From FEN-1219 sp964503125 (lineage in GTDB: Bacteria; Pseudomonadota; Gammaproteobacteria; Steroidobacterales; Rariloculaceae): 64,000 nt of DNA. This document shows positions 8,323-16,704 of this stretch, piece after piece (within the stretch, counting starts at the first letter, position 1; every line of letters begins with the position of its first letter). Both the position numbers and the translations under genes were made by a program. Under the pieces are notes generated by a model that saw only the letters and a list, made by a program, of their open reading frames with translations, had not been told where the DNA came from and made no database searches. Location: NCBI GenBank assembly GCA_964503125.1, contig CAZCZE010000058.1:32232-96231 (forward strand), read 5' to 3'.

Positions 8323-9192
8323 GTGCAACGATCGATCGGCCTCACGAATCTCGCGGTCGCGCCCATCGGTTTGGGCGGCATGCCGTTATCGATCCAGGGC
8401 CGGCCCGACGAGCGCACGGCGCTCGCAGTTATCGAGGCGTTTCTCGCGGGCGGCGGCAACTTCATCGACACGGCCATCAGCTATTGCCTCGACGAGCACG
8501 ACTTCGGCCACAACGAGCGGCTCATCGCCAAAGCGCTGCGCACGCTGGGCCGCAGCGACGTGATCGTCGCGACCAAGGGCGGCCTCACGCGCCCCGGCGG
8601 CCGCTGGGACGTGGACTGCAGCCCGAAGTGGCTGCGGCACTGCTGCGAGCAGAGTGCGCGCGATCTCGGCGCGCCGATCCCGCTCTACTATCTGCACACC
8701 GTCGATCCGGCGGTGCCGCTTGCCGATTCGCTCGGCGAGCTCGCGCGCCTGCGCGACGAGGGCAAGATCGCGGCGATCGGATTGTCCAACGTCAAGACGC
8801 AGCAGCTCGACTTCGCGCTGCGGCTCACGCCGATCGCGGCGGTGCAGAACCGCTGCAACGTGCTCGACACGCGTGACTTCGGCTCGGGTCTGGTCGAGCG
8901 CTGCCGCGAGCTCGGCATCGCTTACGTCCCGTACTCGAGCGTCGGCGGACACTCGGGCCATCGGCGGCTCGCGCACTACCCCGTGCTCGCGCGCATCGCC
9001 GCGGAGCACTCGACGTCGACGTATGCGATTGCGCTCGCCTGGCTGCTCGCGAAGGGGCCGCACATCCTACCGATTCCCGGCGCGACCAAAGTGGCGAGCA
9101 TCGTCAACAGCCTATCGGCCGTCGACGTGTTGCTCCAAGCGGACGATCTCGCGGCGCTCGATGGCCTCGCCTCGCCCAGCGGCTCGCTCTAG
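8323..9192 (+). CDS. Aldo/keto reductase
   Basis: A 289-residue AKR-fold oxidoreductase starting VQRSIGLTNLAVAPIGLGG. It carries the expected catalytic residues: Asp and Tyr in FIDTAISYCLDEH, Lys in IVATKGGL, and His in LYYLHTVDP, plus LPIPGATKVASI for NADPH binding. I prefer the GTG at 8323 because family proteins begin just before the first strand; an in-frame GTG at 8293 would add ten unalignable residues. It is divergent from the PrpF-like gene. The substrate is unknown. Confidence 0.85.
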   Translation: MQRSIGLTNLAVAPIGLGGMPLSIQGRPDERTALAVIEAFLAGGGNFIDTAISYCLDEHDFGHNERLIAKALRTLGRSDVIVATKGGLTRPGGRWDVDCSPKWLRHCCEQSARDLGAPIPLYYLHTVDPAVPLADSLGELARLRDEGKIAAIGLSNVKTQQLDFALRLTPIAAVQNRCNVLDTRDFGSGLVERCRELGIAYVPYSSVGGHSGHRRLAHYPVLARIAAEHSTSTYAIALAWLLAKGPHILPIPGATKVASIVNSLSAVDVLLQADDLAALDGLASPSGSL

Positions 9193-9194
9193 AG

Positions 9195-9452
9195 TCAGCT
9201 CATGATGCGGCGTTGCACGATATGGGCGACGACCAACAGCAGCGCCCCGCACACCGCTCCGACGATCACTCCAAAGGTGTTGAATCCAGGCGCAATGCCG
9301 AGCGTGGACGCAAGCGCCCAATTGCCGACGGCCGCCCCGATCACCGCCACGACGATATTGAAGATGTATGCCTGCCGGTGGGTCGTGCCCATAGAGACGC
9401 ACGCGCCCCAGCCGACGAGGCCGCCGGCCACCAGCCAAGTAAGGATGCTCAT
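9195..9452 (-). CDS. GlsB/YeaQ/YmgE family membrane protein
   Basis: An 85-residue hydrophobic protein with three transmembrane segments and repeated glycines (WLVAGGLVGWGACVSMG, FNIVVAVIGAAVGNWAL, FGVIVGAVCGALLLVVAHI). This pattern fits the Transgly_assoc family, which is linked with general stress and envelope responses. The ATG at 9452 starts exactly at the first helix and removes a charged, unalignable extension. It is converging with the aldo/keto reductase (2-base gap). Confidence 0.85.
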   Translation of the reverse strand: MSILTWLVAGGLVGWGACVSMGTTHRQAYIFNIVVAVIGAAVGNWALASTLGIAPGFNTFGVIVGAVCGALLLVVAHIVQRRIMS

Positions 9453-9566
9453 GGATTGCTCCCCATCGGACCTAGGGGTAGCCCGGGGACCCAATCTCGC
9501 TTGCGGGGGCCGCGACGTCCGTACGGTGCCGCACCTGGCGCGCTAGCGGCGCTCGCTGCGGGGCGC

Positions 9567-10760
9567 TCAAAGCTCGCGCAAGCCTGCGACGATCGGCAGC
9601 CGTGCCGCGCGCAAACTCGGCAGCAGCCCGCCGAGCAAACCGAGCGTCAACGCGTAAAGCAGCCCTTGCACGAGCAGCGCCGGCGTCACGGCGAACGCGA
9701 ACGTGATCTGGCTGAACGAGGAAAAATTCAGCGTCGACGCCTGTAATCCGTTGAACGCGAAATACGCGACGGCCATGCCGATGACGCCGCCGACGAGCCC
9801 GATGAGCAGCGCCTCGGTGAGCACGGAGAAGATCACCGGGAAGGCGCCGAAGCCGAGCGCGCGCAGCGTGGCGATCTCGCGCGTGCGCGTCGACACGGCC
9901 GAGTACATCGTGTTGAGCGCCGCGAACACGGCGCCGAGCCCCATGAGCACCGCGATCACGACGCCGACCGAGCTCACGAGCGCCACGAGCGTGCGCGACT
10001 GTTCCTCGTAGTACTGCCGCTCCGTGAAGACACGGACGTTCAAGCGCGGATCCGCCGTGAGCGCGTCCTTGAACGCCTGCAACGAAGCGGCGCTCGCGAG
10101 CTTGGCGCGCACCGATTGATACGAAGCGCCGCGGTTGTAGACGCCCTGGAGCACCGTCGCGTCGGTCCAGATCTCCGATTCCGCCACGCTGCCGCGGTCG
10201 GCGAAGTGCCCCGCCACGAGCCAATCGGTGGTGCCGGAGCGCAGCGTGCTGCCCACCTCGAGCCCGGCGAACTGCGCCGCGGCGCCGCGCCCGACGATGA
10301 CCTCGAACGTGCCCGGCGTGAACGTGCGACCGGCCGTGATGCGAAACTCCTGCCGTAACGCGCCCGAGTCGCCGCTCACACCGCGCAGCGGCACGTTGGC
10401 CGGCGTGCCCGTGCTCGCGAGCGGCACGTCGACGATGACGTAGAGCTCCCAGGAGACGACGGCGCCGTCGGCGTCGCGCGCGAGCATTTCTGCATCGGCG
10501 ATGACGCGCGTTTCGGTTTGCGAGAAATTGCTGCTCATCTCGTCCGTCGAGCCGCCGCGCAGCACGATGACGACGTCTTCGGCGCCCGCGTCGCCGAGCA
10601 CGGCGCGAAAGCCTTCGCCGATCGACAGCACCGCCGTCACGACGGTGACGACGCCGGCCACGCCGACGAGCGCCACGAGCGACGTGCCCACGCGCTCGCG
10701 CATGTTGCCGAGGTTCATGACCGTGACGGAGACGACCTGCGCGAACCAATTGCCCAGCAT
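9567..10760 (-). CDS. ABC transporter permease, FtsX/MacB type (second of pair)
   Basis: A 397-residue permease with one N-terminal helix (about 20-45), a long periplasmic MacB_PCD-type domain, and three C-terminal helices forming the FtsX core. The MNLGNMRERVGTSLVALVG start and TRTREIATLRALGFG coupling segment are typical. It is the last gene of a four-gene minus-strand operon: adaptor, ATPase, permease, permease. It differs from its upstream partner at 10770, so the pair probably forms a heterodimer. MacB-type systems use the periplasmic domain to push substrate toward an outer-membrane TolC channel, which is not encoded here. Confidence 0.88.
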   Translation of the reverse strand: MLGNWFAQVVSVTVMNLGNMRERVGTSLVALVGVAGVVTVVTAVLSIGEGFRAVLGDAGAEDVVIVLRGGSTDEMSSNFSQTETRVIADAEMLARDADGAVVSWELYVIVDVPLASTGTPANVPLRGVSGDSGALRQEFRITAGRTFTPGTFEVIVGRGAAAQFAGLEVGSTLRSGTTDWLVAGHFADRGSVAESEIWTDATVLQGVYNRGASYQSVRAKLASAASLQAFKDALTADPRLNVRVFTERQYYEEQSRTLVALVSSVGVVIAVLMGLGAVFAALNTMYSAVSTRTREIATLRALGFGAFPVIFSVLTEALLIGLVGGVIGMAVAYFAFNGLQASTLNFSSFSQITFAFAVTPALLVQGLLYALTLGLLGGLLPSLRAARLPIVAGLREL

Positions 10761-10769
10761 CGTATGCCC

Positions 10770-11930
10770 CTAAACCTTGCGCAACGCGTCGGTGATCTTG
10801 AGGTTGAGCGCCTCGCGCGCCGGCAGCAGCCCCGCGAGCCCGCTCAACAAGACGATCAAAACCGCACCCTCGACGTAGGCGCTCGCGGGCACGCCGATCA
10901 CGGGGAAGAACTGCGCGAGCGCCGCCCCCATCGAATCGGCTGCGAGGGCCGACAGCCCGAGGCCCACGGCGCCGCCGGCCGCCGTGACGACGAGCGACTC
11001 GAACAGCACGAGCGCCGAGACGCCGCGGCTTTGAAAACCCAGCGTCTTGAGCACGGCGATCTCGTTGGTGCGTTCACGCACCGATTGCGCCATCGTGTTG
11101 CCCGTCACGAGCAGCATCGTGAAGAACACGGCCGCGGCGACGGCCGTCACGATCGCGCCGATGTCGCCCATCTGGTTCGCGAACCCTTGGATGAACGCGC
11201 GCTCGGTCGAGGTCTTGGTCTCGGCCGGCGAGTTCGCGAACAACGCGTCGATCGCGCGCGCGATGTCGGGCATGCGCGCCGGCTCCTCGACGCGCAGGAT
11301 GACCCAGCCGATCAGGTCGCGCCCTTGCTGTGCGGTCAACGCTTCGTTGACGTAGTCGAAATGCAGGTACAGGCTCGAGTTGTCGCCGTTGGCGGCGTCG
11401 TAGATCGACGCGATCTTGACGTCCCAGACGCTCGAGCCGTCGCTCTTCGTGTAGAAGGCCGAGCGAATCGGCACGACGTCGCCGACACGCCAGCCGAAGC
11501 GCGCCGCGAGATTCTTGCCGACGATCGCGCTCGTGCGATCGGCGAACCAATCGGCGCGCTGCTCGGGCGGCATCGCGTACTCGTCGTAGACCTCGAGGAA
11601 GCTCTCGGGATCGGCGGTCATCGCCGCGATCTGGTTGCGCTCGTCCTGATAGACACCGCCGATCCAGTTGTTCGACGTGGCCTGGCGCACGCCGTCGACG
11701 GCGCGAATCCGGTCGAGGTAGCTGCGCGGGAAGAACTGAATCAGCGATACCTTGTGCATCGTCACGAGCCGATCGGCGCCCGCGAGATCGGCGCCGAGCG
11801 CGAGCGCCGACTCGAGCGTCTTGAGCAGCCCGAACAGCAGGAACGCCACGAGGATCGACGCAAACGTCAGGCTCGTGCGCACGGGCTTGCGGCGCACGTT
11901 GGACCAGAGCAGCGGTAGAAACTTGAGCAT
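10770..11930 (-). CDS. ABC transporter permease, FtsX/MacB type (first of pair)
   Basis: A 386-residue permease. One helix follows the NVRRKPVRTSLTFASILVA start, a large periplasmic domain spans about residues 45-265, and three C-terminal helices surround the ERTNEIAVLKTLGFQSRGV motif that contacts the ATPase. It ends with LPAREALNLKITDALRKV, the usual family tail. It is separated by 9 bases from the second permease and 12 from the ATPase. The substrate is unknown; cell-envelope lipids, peptides or macrolide-like compounds are all handled by relatives. Confidence 0.88.
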   Translation of the reverse strand: MLKFLPLLWSNVRRKPVRTSLTFASILVAFLLFGLLKTLESALALGADLAGADRLVTMHKVSLIQFFPRSYLDRIRAVDGVRQATSNNWIGGVYQDERNQIAAMTADPESFLEVYDEYAMPPEQRADWFADRTSAIVGKNLAARFGWRVGDVVPIRSAFYTKSDGSSVWDVKIASIYDAANGDNSSLYLHFDYVNEALTAQQGRDLIGWVILRVEEPARMPDIARAIDALFANSPAETKTSTERAFIQGFANQMGDIGAIVTAVAAAVFFTMLLVTGNTMAQSVRERTNEIAVLKTLGFQSRGVSALVLFESLVVTAAGGAVGLGLSALAADSMGAALAQFFPVIGVPASAYVEGAVLIVLLSGLAGLLPAREALNLKITDALRKV

Positions 11931-11942
11931 GGGCGACTCCGC

Positions 11943-12638
11943 TCAGGCCTCGGGCGCGCTCGCGAGCTGGCCCTTCGTGAGATGCAAAATATGTTTGGCG
12001 CGGGCGGCCGCACGGGGGTCGTGCGTGACCATGATGATGGTCTTGCCCTGCCGCTCATTGAGCGCTTGCAGAAGGTCGAGAACTTCGTCGCCGGCCTTGC
12101 GGTCGAGGTCGCCCGTCGGCTCGTCGCAGAGCAAGAGCGTCGGGTCGGAGACGATGGCGCGGGCGATGCCCACGCGCTGCTCCTGGCCGCCCGAGAGCTC
12201 GCGCGGCTTGTGCTTGGCGCGATCGGTGAGCCCCACGAGCGCGAGCGCGGCGGCCGTACGCTGCCGCCGCTCGGCGGCCGGCAGGCGCGTCAACAGCAGC
12301 GGCAGCTCGACGTTGCGCTCGGCCGAGAGCGCCGGCAGCAGGTTGTACATCTGGAAAATGAAGCCGACGTGCGTCGCGCGCCAGCGCGCGAGCGCGCCGT
12401 CCCCGAGGTCATCGATGCGTTGGCCCTCGACCTCGATCTCGCCCGTGCTCGGGCGGTCCAGGCCGCCGATGAGATTGAGCAACGTCGACTTGCCCGACCC
12501 CGACGGGCCCATGAGTGCCAAGAAGTCGCCGCGCTCGATCGTGAGATCGAGCGCTTGGAGCACGTGCACGGTCTCGGCCGCGCGTCGATAGTCCTTGGCG
12601 AGCCCGCTGATTCGCACCAGTGCTTCGTTCTTGTTCAT
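11943..12638 (-). CDS. ABC transporter ATP-binding protein (MacB/LolD type)
   Basis: A 231-residue ATPase with Walker A GPSGSGKST, Q-loop FIFQMYNLLP, signature LSGGQEQRVGIARA, Walker B LLLCDEPTGDLD and the H-loop MVTHDPRAA. The SAERNVELPLLL and DEPTGDLD patterns place it in the LolD/MacB/FtsE class. The start MNKNEALVRISGLAKDY at 12638 overlaps the adaptor stop as ATGA; longer frames upstream belong to antisense or shadow reading. It powers the two permeases that follow. Confidence 0.92.
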   Translation of the reverse strand: MNKNEALVRISGLAKDYRRAAETVHVLQALDLTIERGDFLALMGPSGSGKSTLLNLIGGLDRPSTGEIEVEGQRIDDLGDGALARWRATHVGFIFQMYNLLPALSAERNVELPLLLTRLPAAERRQRTAAALALVGLTDRAKHKPRELSGGQEQRVGIARAIVSDPTLLLCDEPTGDLDRKAGDEVLDLLQALNERQGKTIIMVTHDPRAAARAKHILHLTKGQLASAPEA

Positions 12639-13879
12639 GTGCCACTCTGCCGCACGGCCACGGCGACGCCGTCGGCCAACCCATCCACCTGCCGCGCGAC
12701 GACGACGTCGCCCGCGTTGATTCCCGAAAGAACCTCGACCGCGCCGCTGCGCTCGCTGCCGACGCTCACGGCGACGCGCTCGACGCGGCCGCTCTGCACG
12801 CGCCAGACGACGTCGACAGCGCCATCGCGGCTCACGGCGCCGGCCGGCACGCGCACGGCGGGACGCTCGCGCAGCGCAGACCCTGCGGCCGCCGCGCGCA
12901 CTTCGAGGAACGTCACTTTGACGCCCATGTTGGAGAGGACCCGCGGATCGAGCGTGTCGAACGCGATGCGAACCTTGACGGTCGCTTTCTGGCGGTCGGC
13001 CGTCGGCACGATGTTGATGACGTGGCTCGGGATCACCCAATCGGGGTACGCGTCGAGCACGGCCTCGGTCGGCTGACCGGCCGCGACGCGATTGATGAAG
13101 GCTTCGTTGACGTCGACCTCGATCTCGCGCGAATCCATGTCGACGAGCGTCGCTATGCCCGTGCGCGTGAAGCCGCCGCCGGCCGAGACCGGCGACACCA
13201 TCTCGCCCGGCTGCGCGTCCTTCGAGACGATGACGCCGGGAAACGGCGCACGCACGTAGAGATCCTCGATGTCCTGCTCGCGCACGCGGACCGTGGCCTC
13301 GGCGACAGCCACCGTGCCCGCGAGCGCTTCGAGCCGCGCCGCGAGGGCCGCGGCCTCGGATTGCGCGCGGTCGAGCTCGGACTCGCTGACGAGATTGCGC
13401 TCGCGCATGCCGGTCACGCGGCTCAGGTTGCGCAGCGCCTCGGCGTGCCGCACCTCGACCTCGGCGCGCTCCTTGCGGGTGGCGTCGAGCTGCCGCTGCG
13501 CGAGCACGAGCGTAGGGCGTAACGACTCATCGTCGAGCCGCGCGAGCAGCTGCCCCTCGGCGACGACCATGCCCTCCTCGATGAGGATCTCGGCGATCTT
13601 GCCCGTGACTTTCGACGAGACGGTAGCCTCGCGGCGCGCGACGACGTAGCCCGACGCGTTGAGCACGGCCGTGCTGCCGCTGCCTCCGCTGGCGCTCGCG
13701 TCGGCCGTCGCGACCTCGACCTCGATCGGCCGCTCGCGGAGCCACCAATAGGCCCCGCCGGCCGCGACCAGTACGACCGCCACGAGCGCGACGACGGCAC
13801 CGCGTCCGAAGCCCCCTGACGGGGGCCTCGCGCTGCGGTCGATCTTGAGGCTCGCGAGAGCGTTGTCGTCGAGGGCCAC
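12635..13879 (-). CDS. Periplasmic adaptor (HlyD/MacA-type membrane fusion protein)
   Basis: A 414-residue membrane fusion protein. A single N-terminal helix lies near residues 27-47 (AVVALVAVVLVAAGGAYWWL). Then follow the first barrel-sandwich half (VVARREATVSSKVTGKI), a coiled-coil hairpin around 100-175, the second half (YVRAPFPGVIVSKDAQPGE) and the beta-barrel and proximal domains. The GTG at 13879 has a strong GGAGG about 6 bases upstream, which decides the start. It leads the exporter operon. It should link the inner-membrane ABC complex with a TolC-like channel encoded elsewhere. Confidence 0.9.
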   Translation of the reverse strand: MALDDNALASLKIDRSARPPSGGFGRGAVVALVAVVLVAAGGAYWWLRERPIEVEVATADASASGGSGSTAVLNASGYVVARREATVSSKVTGKIAEILIEEGMVVAEGQLLARLDDESLRPTLVLAQRQLDATRKERAEVEVRHAEALRNLSRVTGMRERNLVSESELDRAQSEAAALAARLEALAGTVAVAEATVRVREQDIEDLYVRAPFPGVIVSKDAQPGEMVSPVSAGGGFTRTGIATLVDMDSREIEVDVNEAFINRVAAGQPTEAVLDAYPDWVIPSHVINIVPTADRQKATVKVRIAFDTLDPRVLSNMGVKVTFLEVRAAAAGSALRERPAVRVPAGAVSRDGAVDVVWRVQSGRVERVAVSVGSERSGAVEVLSGINAGDVVVARQVDGLADGVAVAVRQSGT

Positions 13880-13981
13880 GTTTCCTCCGGGGCGGTGATT
13901 CTAGTCCAGCTCGCAGTGTATTCTCAGTCTTGACGCCCGGGGATTGTCGGGCCGTAGCGTAGCAACCGCGGGAGTCAGCTC

Positions 13982-14125
13982 ATGTCATGTTTCCGTCGGC
14001 TCGCGACGTTCGTGGTATTCCTGGCTACCGCGAGCGTCACGGCCGCGCAGCAGCGTACCTGCCCCAACGGCAGGCCCGCGCACGTGAGCTGGAGATTCTG
14101 CCCGTGGGGCGGAGAGCGGCTCTAG
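13982..14125 (+). CDS. Small secreted cysteine-containing peptide (47 aa)
   Basis: A 47-codon frame with a clear signal peptide: a basic start MSCFRRLATF, a hydrophobic core VVFLATASV, and an AxA-like cleavage TAAQ. The remaining ~24 residues hold two cysteines (RTCPNG and WRFCPWGG) and several tryptophans and glycines. A GGGAG purine run sits about 9 bases before the ATG. It lies between the exporter operon (divergent) and the OleC-like gene on the same strand. No family is recognised, and coding status rests on the signal peptide and ribosome-binding site only. Confidence 0.45.
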   Translation: MSCFRRLATFVVFLATASVTAAQQRTCPNGRPAHVSWRFCPWGGERL

Positions 14126-14168
14126 CAACGCGCGCACGTCCTGCGGTCGCGGGGACGAACTGCGACTC

Positions 14169-15734
14169 ATGACCCCCGAGCACGAGCGGAGCATCGACGA
14201 TCTGTTGCAGCAGGTGCAGGAGCGCGCCGCTGCGCAGCCGGAGCGTACGGCCATCGTTCAGGAGCGCACGCGCCGCCGCATCGATTACGGCGAGCTCGCG
14301 GAACGCACGCGGCGCGCCCGCGCCGGCTTTTCCGCCGCGGGCCTTAACACCGGCGACGCCGTGTTGTTCGCCGTGCGCCCGGGCATCGATCAAATGGTGC
14401 TCACGTCCGCGCTGCTCCTCGCCGGCGCCGTCGTCGTCGCCCTCGACCCCGGCGTGAGCCCGCGCTTGTTCGCGGAGCGCGTGCGGCTCATCGCGCCGCG
14501 CTGGGTCGTCGCCGACTCCGTCGCCTACGCGGCCGGCGCGCCCGGGCTGCTGCGCTGGTGGCTGCTGCGGCGCGGCGTTCGCTTTCCCGATCTACGCGTG
14601 CCGGGGGCACGTTTGATCCGCGTCGGCGCACGCTGGCCCGGCGTGCCTCGCTCCGTGCCCGCCAGCGAGCTCTGGAGCCGCGCCCGCGGCGACCAAGCAT
14701 CTGCGGAACCCGCGCCGCGCGAGCGTCCGGCATTCATCGTGTTCACGTCCGGCACCACGGCCGCGCCCAAAGCCGTCGAGCACACCGCGCAGTCGATCGC
14801 GGCGGGCTGCGCCAGCATCGCGAAGCTGTTGAAGCTCGGCGAGACCGACGTTCTCTGCACGACGCAGGCGCACCTCATGCTCGTCGGCTTGCTCGCCGGG
14901 GCCACCTGCGTCGTACCGCACGACGGCGCGCGGCGACTCGCCGCCACGCTCGCGCGCCATCGCGTCACGCATCTCTACGCCGTGCCGTTCGAGATGGCGG
15001 CCGTCGCGCGGCTGCTCGAGCAACGGCGCGGCGCACTACCGCACGATTTGCGCACGATCGTGATAGGCGGCGCCACGGTGTCGAAAGCCTTGCTCGCGCG
15101 GCTGCGGGCCCTCTGTGCTGCCACTACGGACATCTGGTGTGTGTACGCGACGACGGAGATCTTCCCGGTGGCGCTCGTCGAGTCGCGCGAGAAGCTCGCG
15201 TTCACGGGCGACGGCGACCTCGTCGGCGCGCCCGTCGCGGGCGTTACGGTCGCGACGGCGCAGGACGGCGAGATCGTCGTGAGCGGCCCGGGCTTGTTTC
15301 GCGGCTACGTCGGCGAGCCGCGCGTCGCCGCACACGCGACGGGCGACCTCGGCCGAATCGACGGCGGCAGACTCGTGCTGCTCGGCCGCAAGAAGGACAT
15401 GATCATCCGCGGCCGTCACAACATCTATCCGTCGCTGTACGAGGAGCACGTGCTCGCGTTGCCGGGTGTCGAGCGTTGCGCGCTCGTCGGGATTCCGAGC
15501 ACCGACGCCGACGAGCAAATCGTCCTCGCGATCGAGCCGCGCGCCGGCGAGGACCCTGCCCGCCTCCACGCGCGGGTGACGCGCGCGCTGCGCGACGGCA
15601 GCTGCCCCATCGACGCCTTCGCGCTGCCCGACGAGATCGTCGTCTGCGCGGTGCCGCATTCGGGCCGCGCGGCGAAGCCGGATCGGCAGCGCCTGGTCGC
15701 GCTGCTCACGGAGCGCGGGCGGCGTGACGCTTGA
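14169..15734 (+). CDS. AMP-dependent ligase, OleC-like (beta-lactone synthetase family)
   Basis: A 521-residue ANL-superfamily enzyme. It keeps the phosphate-binding loop IVFTSGTTAAPKAVEH near 195-210, the WCVYATTEIFP motif, TGDLGRIDGG, the hinge motif LLGRKKDMIIRGRHNIYP and a C-terminal catalytic Lys candidate in GRAAKPDRQR. The NIYPSLYEE form resembles OleC proteins, which convert beta-hydroxy acids to beta-lactones with ATP. An OleD-like reductase overlaps its end and an OleA-like ketosynthase lies 2 kb away, which supports this. A generic acyl-CoA or acyl-AMP ligase is the alternative. Confidence 0.72.
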   Translation: MTPEHERSIDDLLQQVQERAAAQPERTAIVQERTRRRIDYGELAERTRRARAGFSAAGLNTGDAVLFAVRPGIDQMVLTSALLLAGAVVVALDPGVSPRLFAERVRLIAPRWVVADSVAYAAGAPGLLRWWLLRRGVRFPDLRVPGARLIRVGARWPGVPRSVPASELWSRARGDQASAEPAPRERPAFIVFTSGTTAAPKAVEHTAQSIAAGCASIAKLLKLGETDVLCTTQAHLMLVGLLAGATCVVPHDGARRLAATLARHRVTHLYAVPFEMAAVARLLEQRRGALPHDLRTIVIGGATVSKALLARLRALCAATTDIWCVYATTEIFPVALVESREKLAFTGDGDLVGAPVAGVTVATAQDGEIVVSGPGLFRGYVGEPRVAAHATGDLGRIDGGRLVLLGRKKDMIIRGRHNIYPSLYEEHVLALPGVERCALVGIPSTDADEQIVLAIEPRAGEDPARLHARVTRALRDGSCPIDAFALPDEIVVCAVPHSGRAAKPDRQRLVALLTERGRRDA

Positions 15735-16695
15735 AACTTTGCGCGGCGCGCGCATCGGCGTCACGGGCGCCACGGGATTCGTCGGCCGGCGCGTCGTCGC
15801 CGCCCTCGTGCGCTGCGGCGCGCGCGTGCAGGCCTACGGCCGCCGCGCCTACGCGTCGAGCGGCGACGTGTCATATGCGTCGTGGGACATCGCGGCCGGG
15901 CCGCTCCCCGGCGCACCGCGCGTCGATGCTGTCGTCCATTGCGCGGGGTTGGTGACGGATTGGGGTCCGCATGCGGCGTTCCACGCGTGCCACGTCGACG
16001 GCACGCGCCACGTCCTCGCGAGCTTCGCCGAGCCGTGCGCCGTCGTCCACGTCTCGACGGCGAGCGTCTACGATCCGCGGCCACCGGCACGTCCGCTGCG
16101 CGAGGATGCGCCGCCGCCGCGGCGTCATCAGAACGCGTACTGCGAGACCAAAGCGGACGCGGAGCGCCTCGTCGGCGCGCGCAGCCAGCACGTCATCCTG
16201 CGGCCGCACGCGATCTACGGGCCCGGCGACGAGCTGCTGCTGCCGCGACTGCTCGAGGCGACGCTGTGGGGGCGGCAGCTCGCCGTCGGCGACGGCCGCA
16301 ATGCGCTGTCGTTGACCCACGTCGACAACCTCGTCGACGCCGTGCTGCTCGCGGTCGTGGCGCTGTTGCGCGGCAGCGCCGCCGGCGTCTTCAACATCGC
16401 CGACGAAGCGCCGGTACAGCTCGACGCCGTGTTGCGCGCCGTGCTCGCAGCCGTGGGCAGAGCGCCGCGAATCCTCTACTTGCCGCACGCACCTGCCTAC
16501 GCGGCCGGCGCGGTGCTCGAAGGCGCTTACGCGCTGCTCGGCCGCAAGCACGGTCCGCGCCTCACGCGCTACCGCGTCACGCAGATCGCGAGCGACTTCA
16601 CGCTCGACCTCACGCGCGCGCGAACCTTGCTCGGTTACCGGCCGACGCGCTCGGTGCTGCGCTTCATCGCGGACGGCGGCCTGCGCGGCGCCTGA
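15724..16695 (+). CDS. NAD(P)-dependent epimerase/3-beta-HSD-like reductase, OleD-like
   Basis: A 323-residue extended SDR. The nucleotide-binding GVTGATGFVGRRVV is at residues 11-24 and the catalytic pair is in NAYCETKADAERLV (YxxxK), with STASVYD supplying the Ser/Thr. OleD enzymes reduce the beta-keto acid made by OleA to the beta-hydroxy acid that OleC uses. The GTG start lies 11 bases inside the OleC-like gene, so the two are translationally coupled. It converges on the P450 with a 9-base gap. A sugar epimerase or steroid dehydrogenase role is possible but less supported by context. Confidence 0.72.
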   Translation: MTLETLRGARIGVTGATGFVGRRVVAALVRCGARVQAYGRRAYASSGDVSYASWDIAAGPLPGAPRVDAVVHCAGLVTDWGPHAAFHACHVDGTRHVLASFAEPCAVVHVSTASVYDPRPPARPLREDAPPPRRHQNAYCETKADAERLVGARSQHVILRPHAIYGPGDELLLPRLLEATLWGRQLAVGDGRNALSLTHVDNLVDAVLLAVVALLRGSAAGVFNIADEAPVQLDAVLRAVLAAVGRAPRILYLPHAPAYAAGAVLEGAYALLGRKHGPRLTRYRVTQIASDFTLDLTRARTLLGYRPTRSVLRFIADGGLRGA

Positions 16696-16704
16696 GGCTG
16701 CGCA

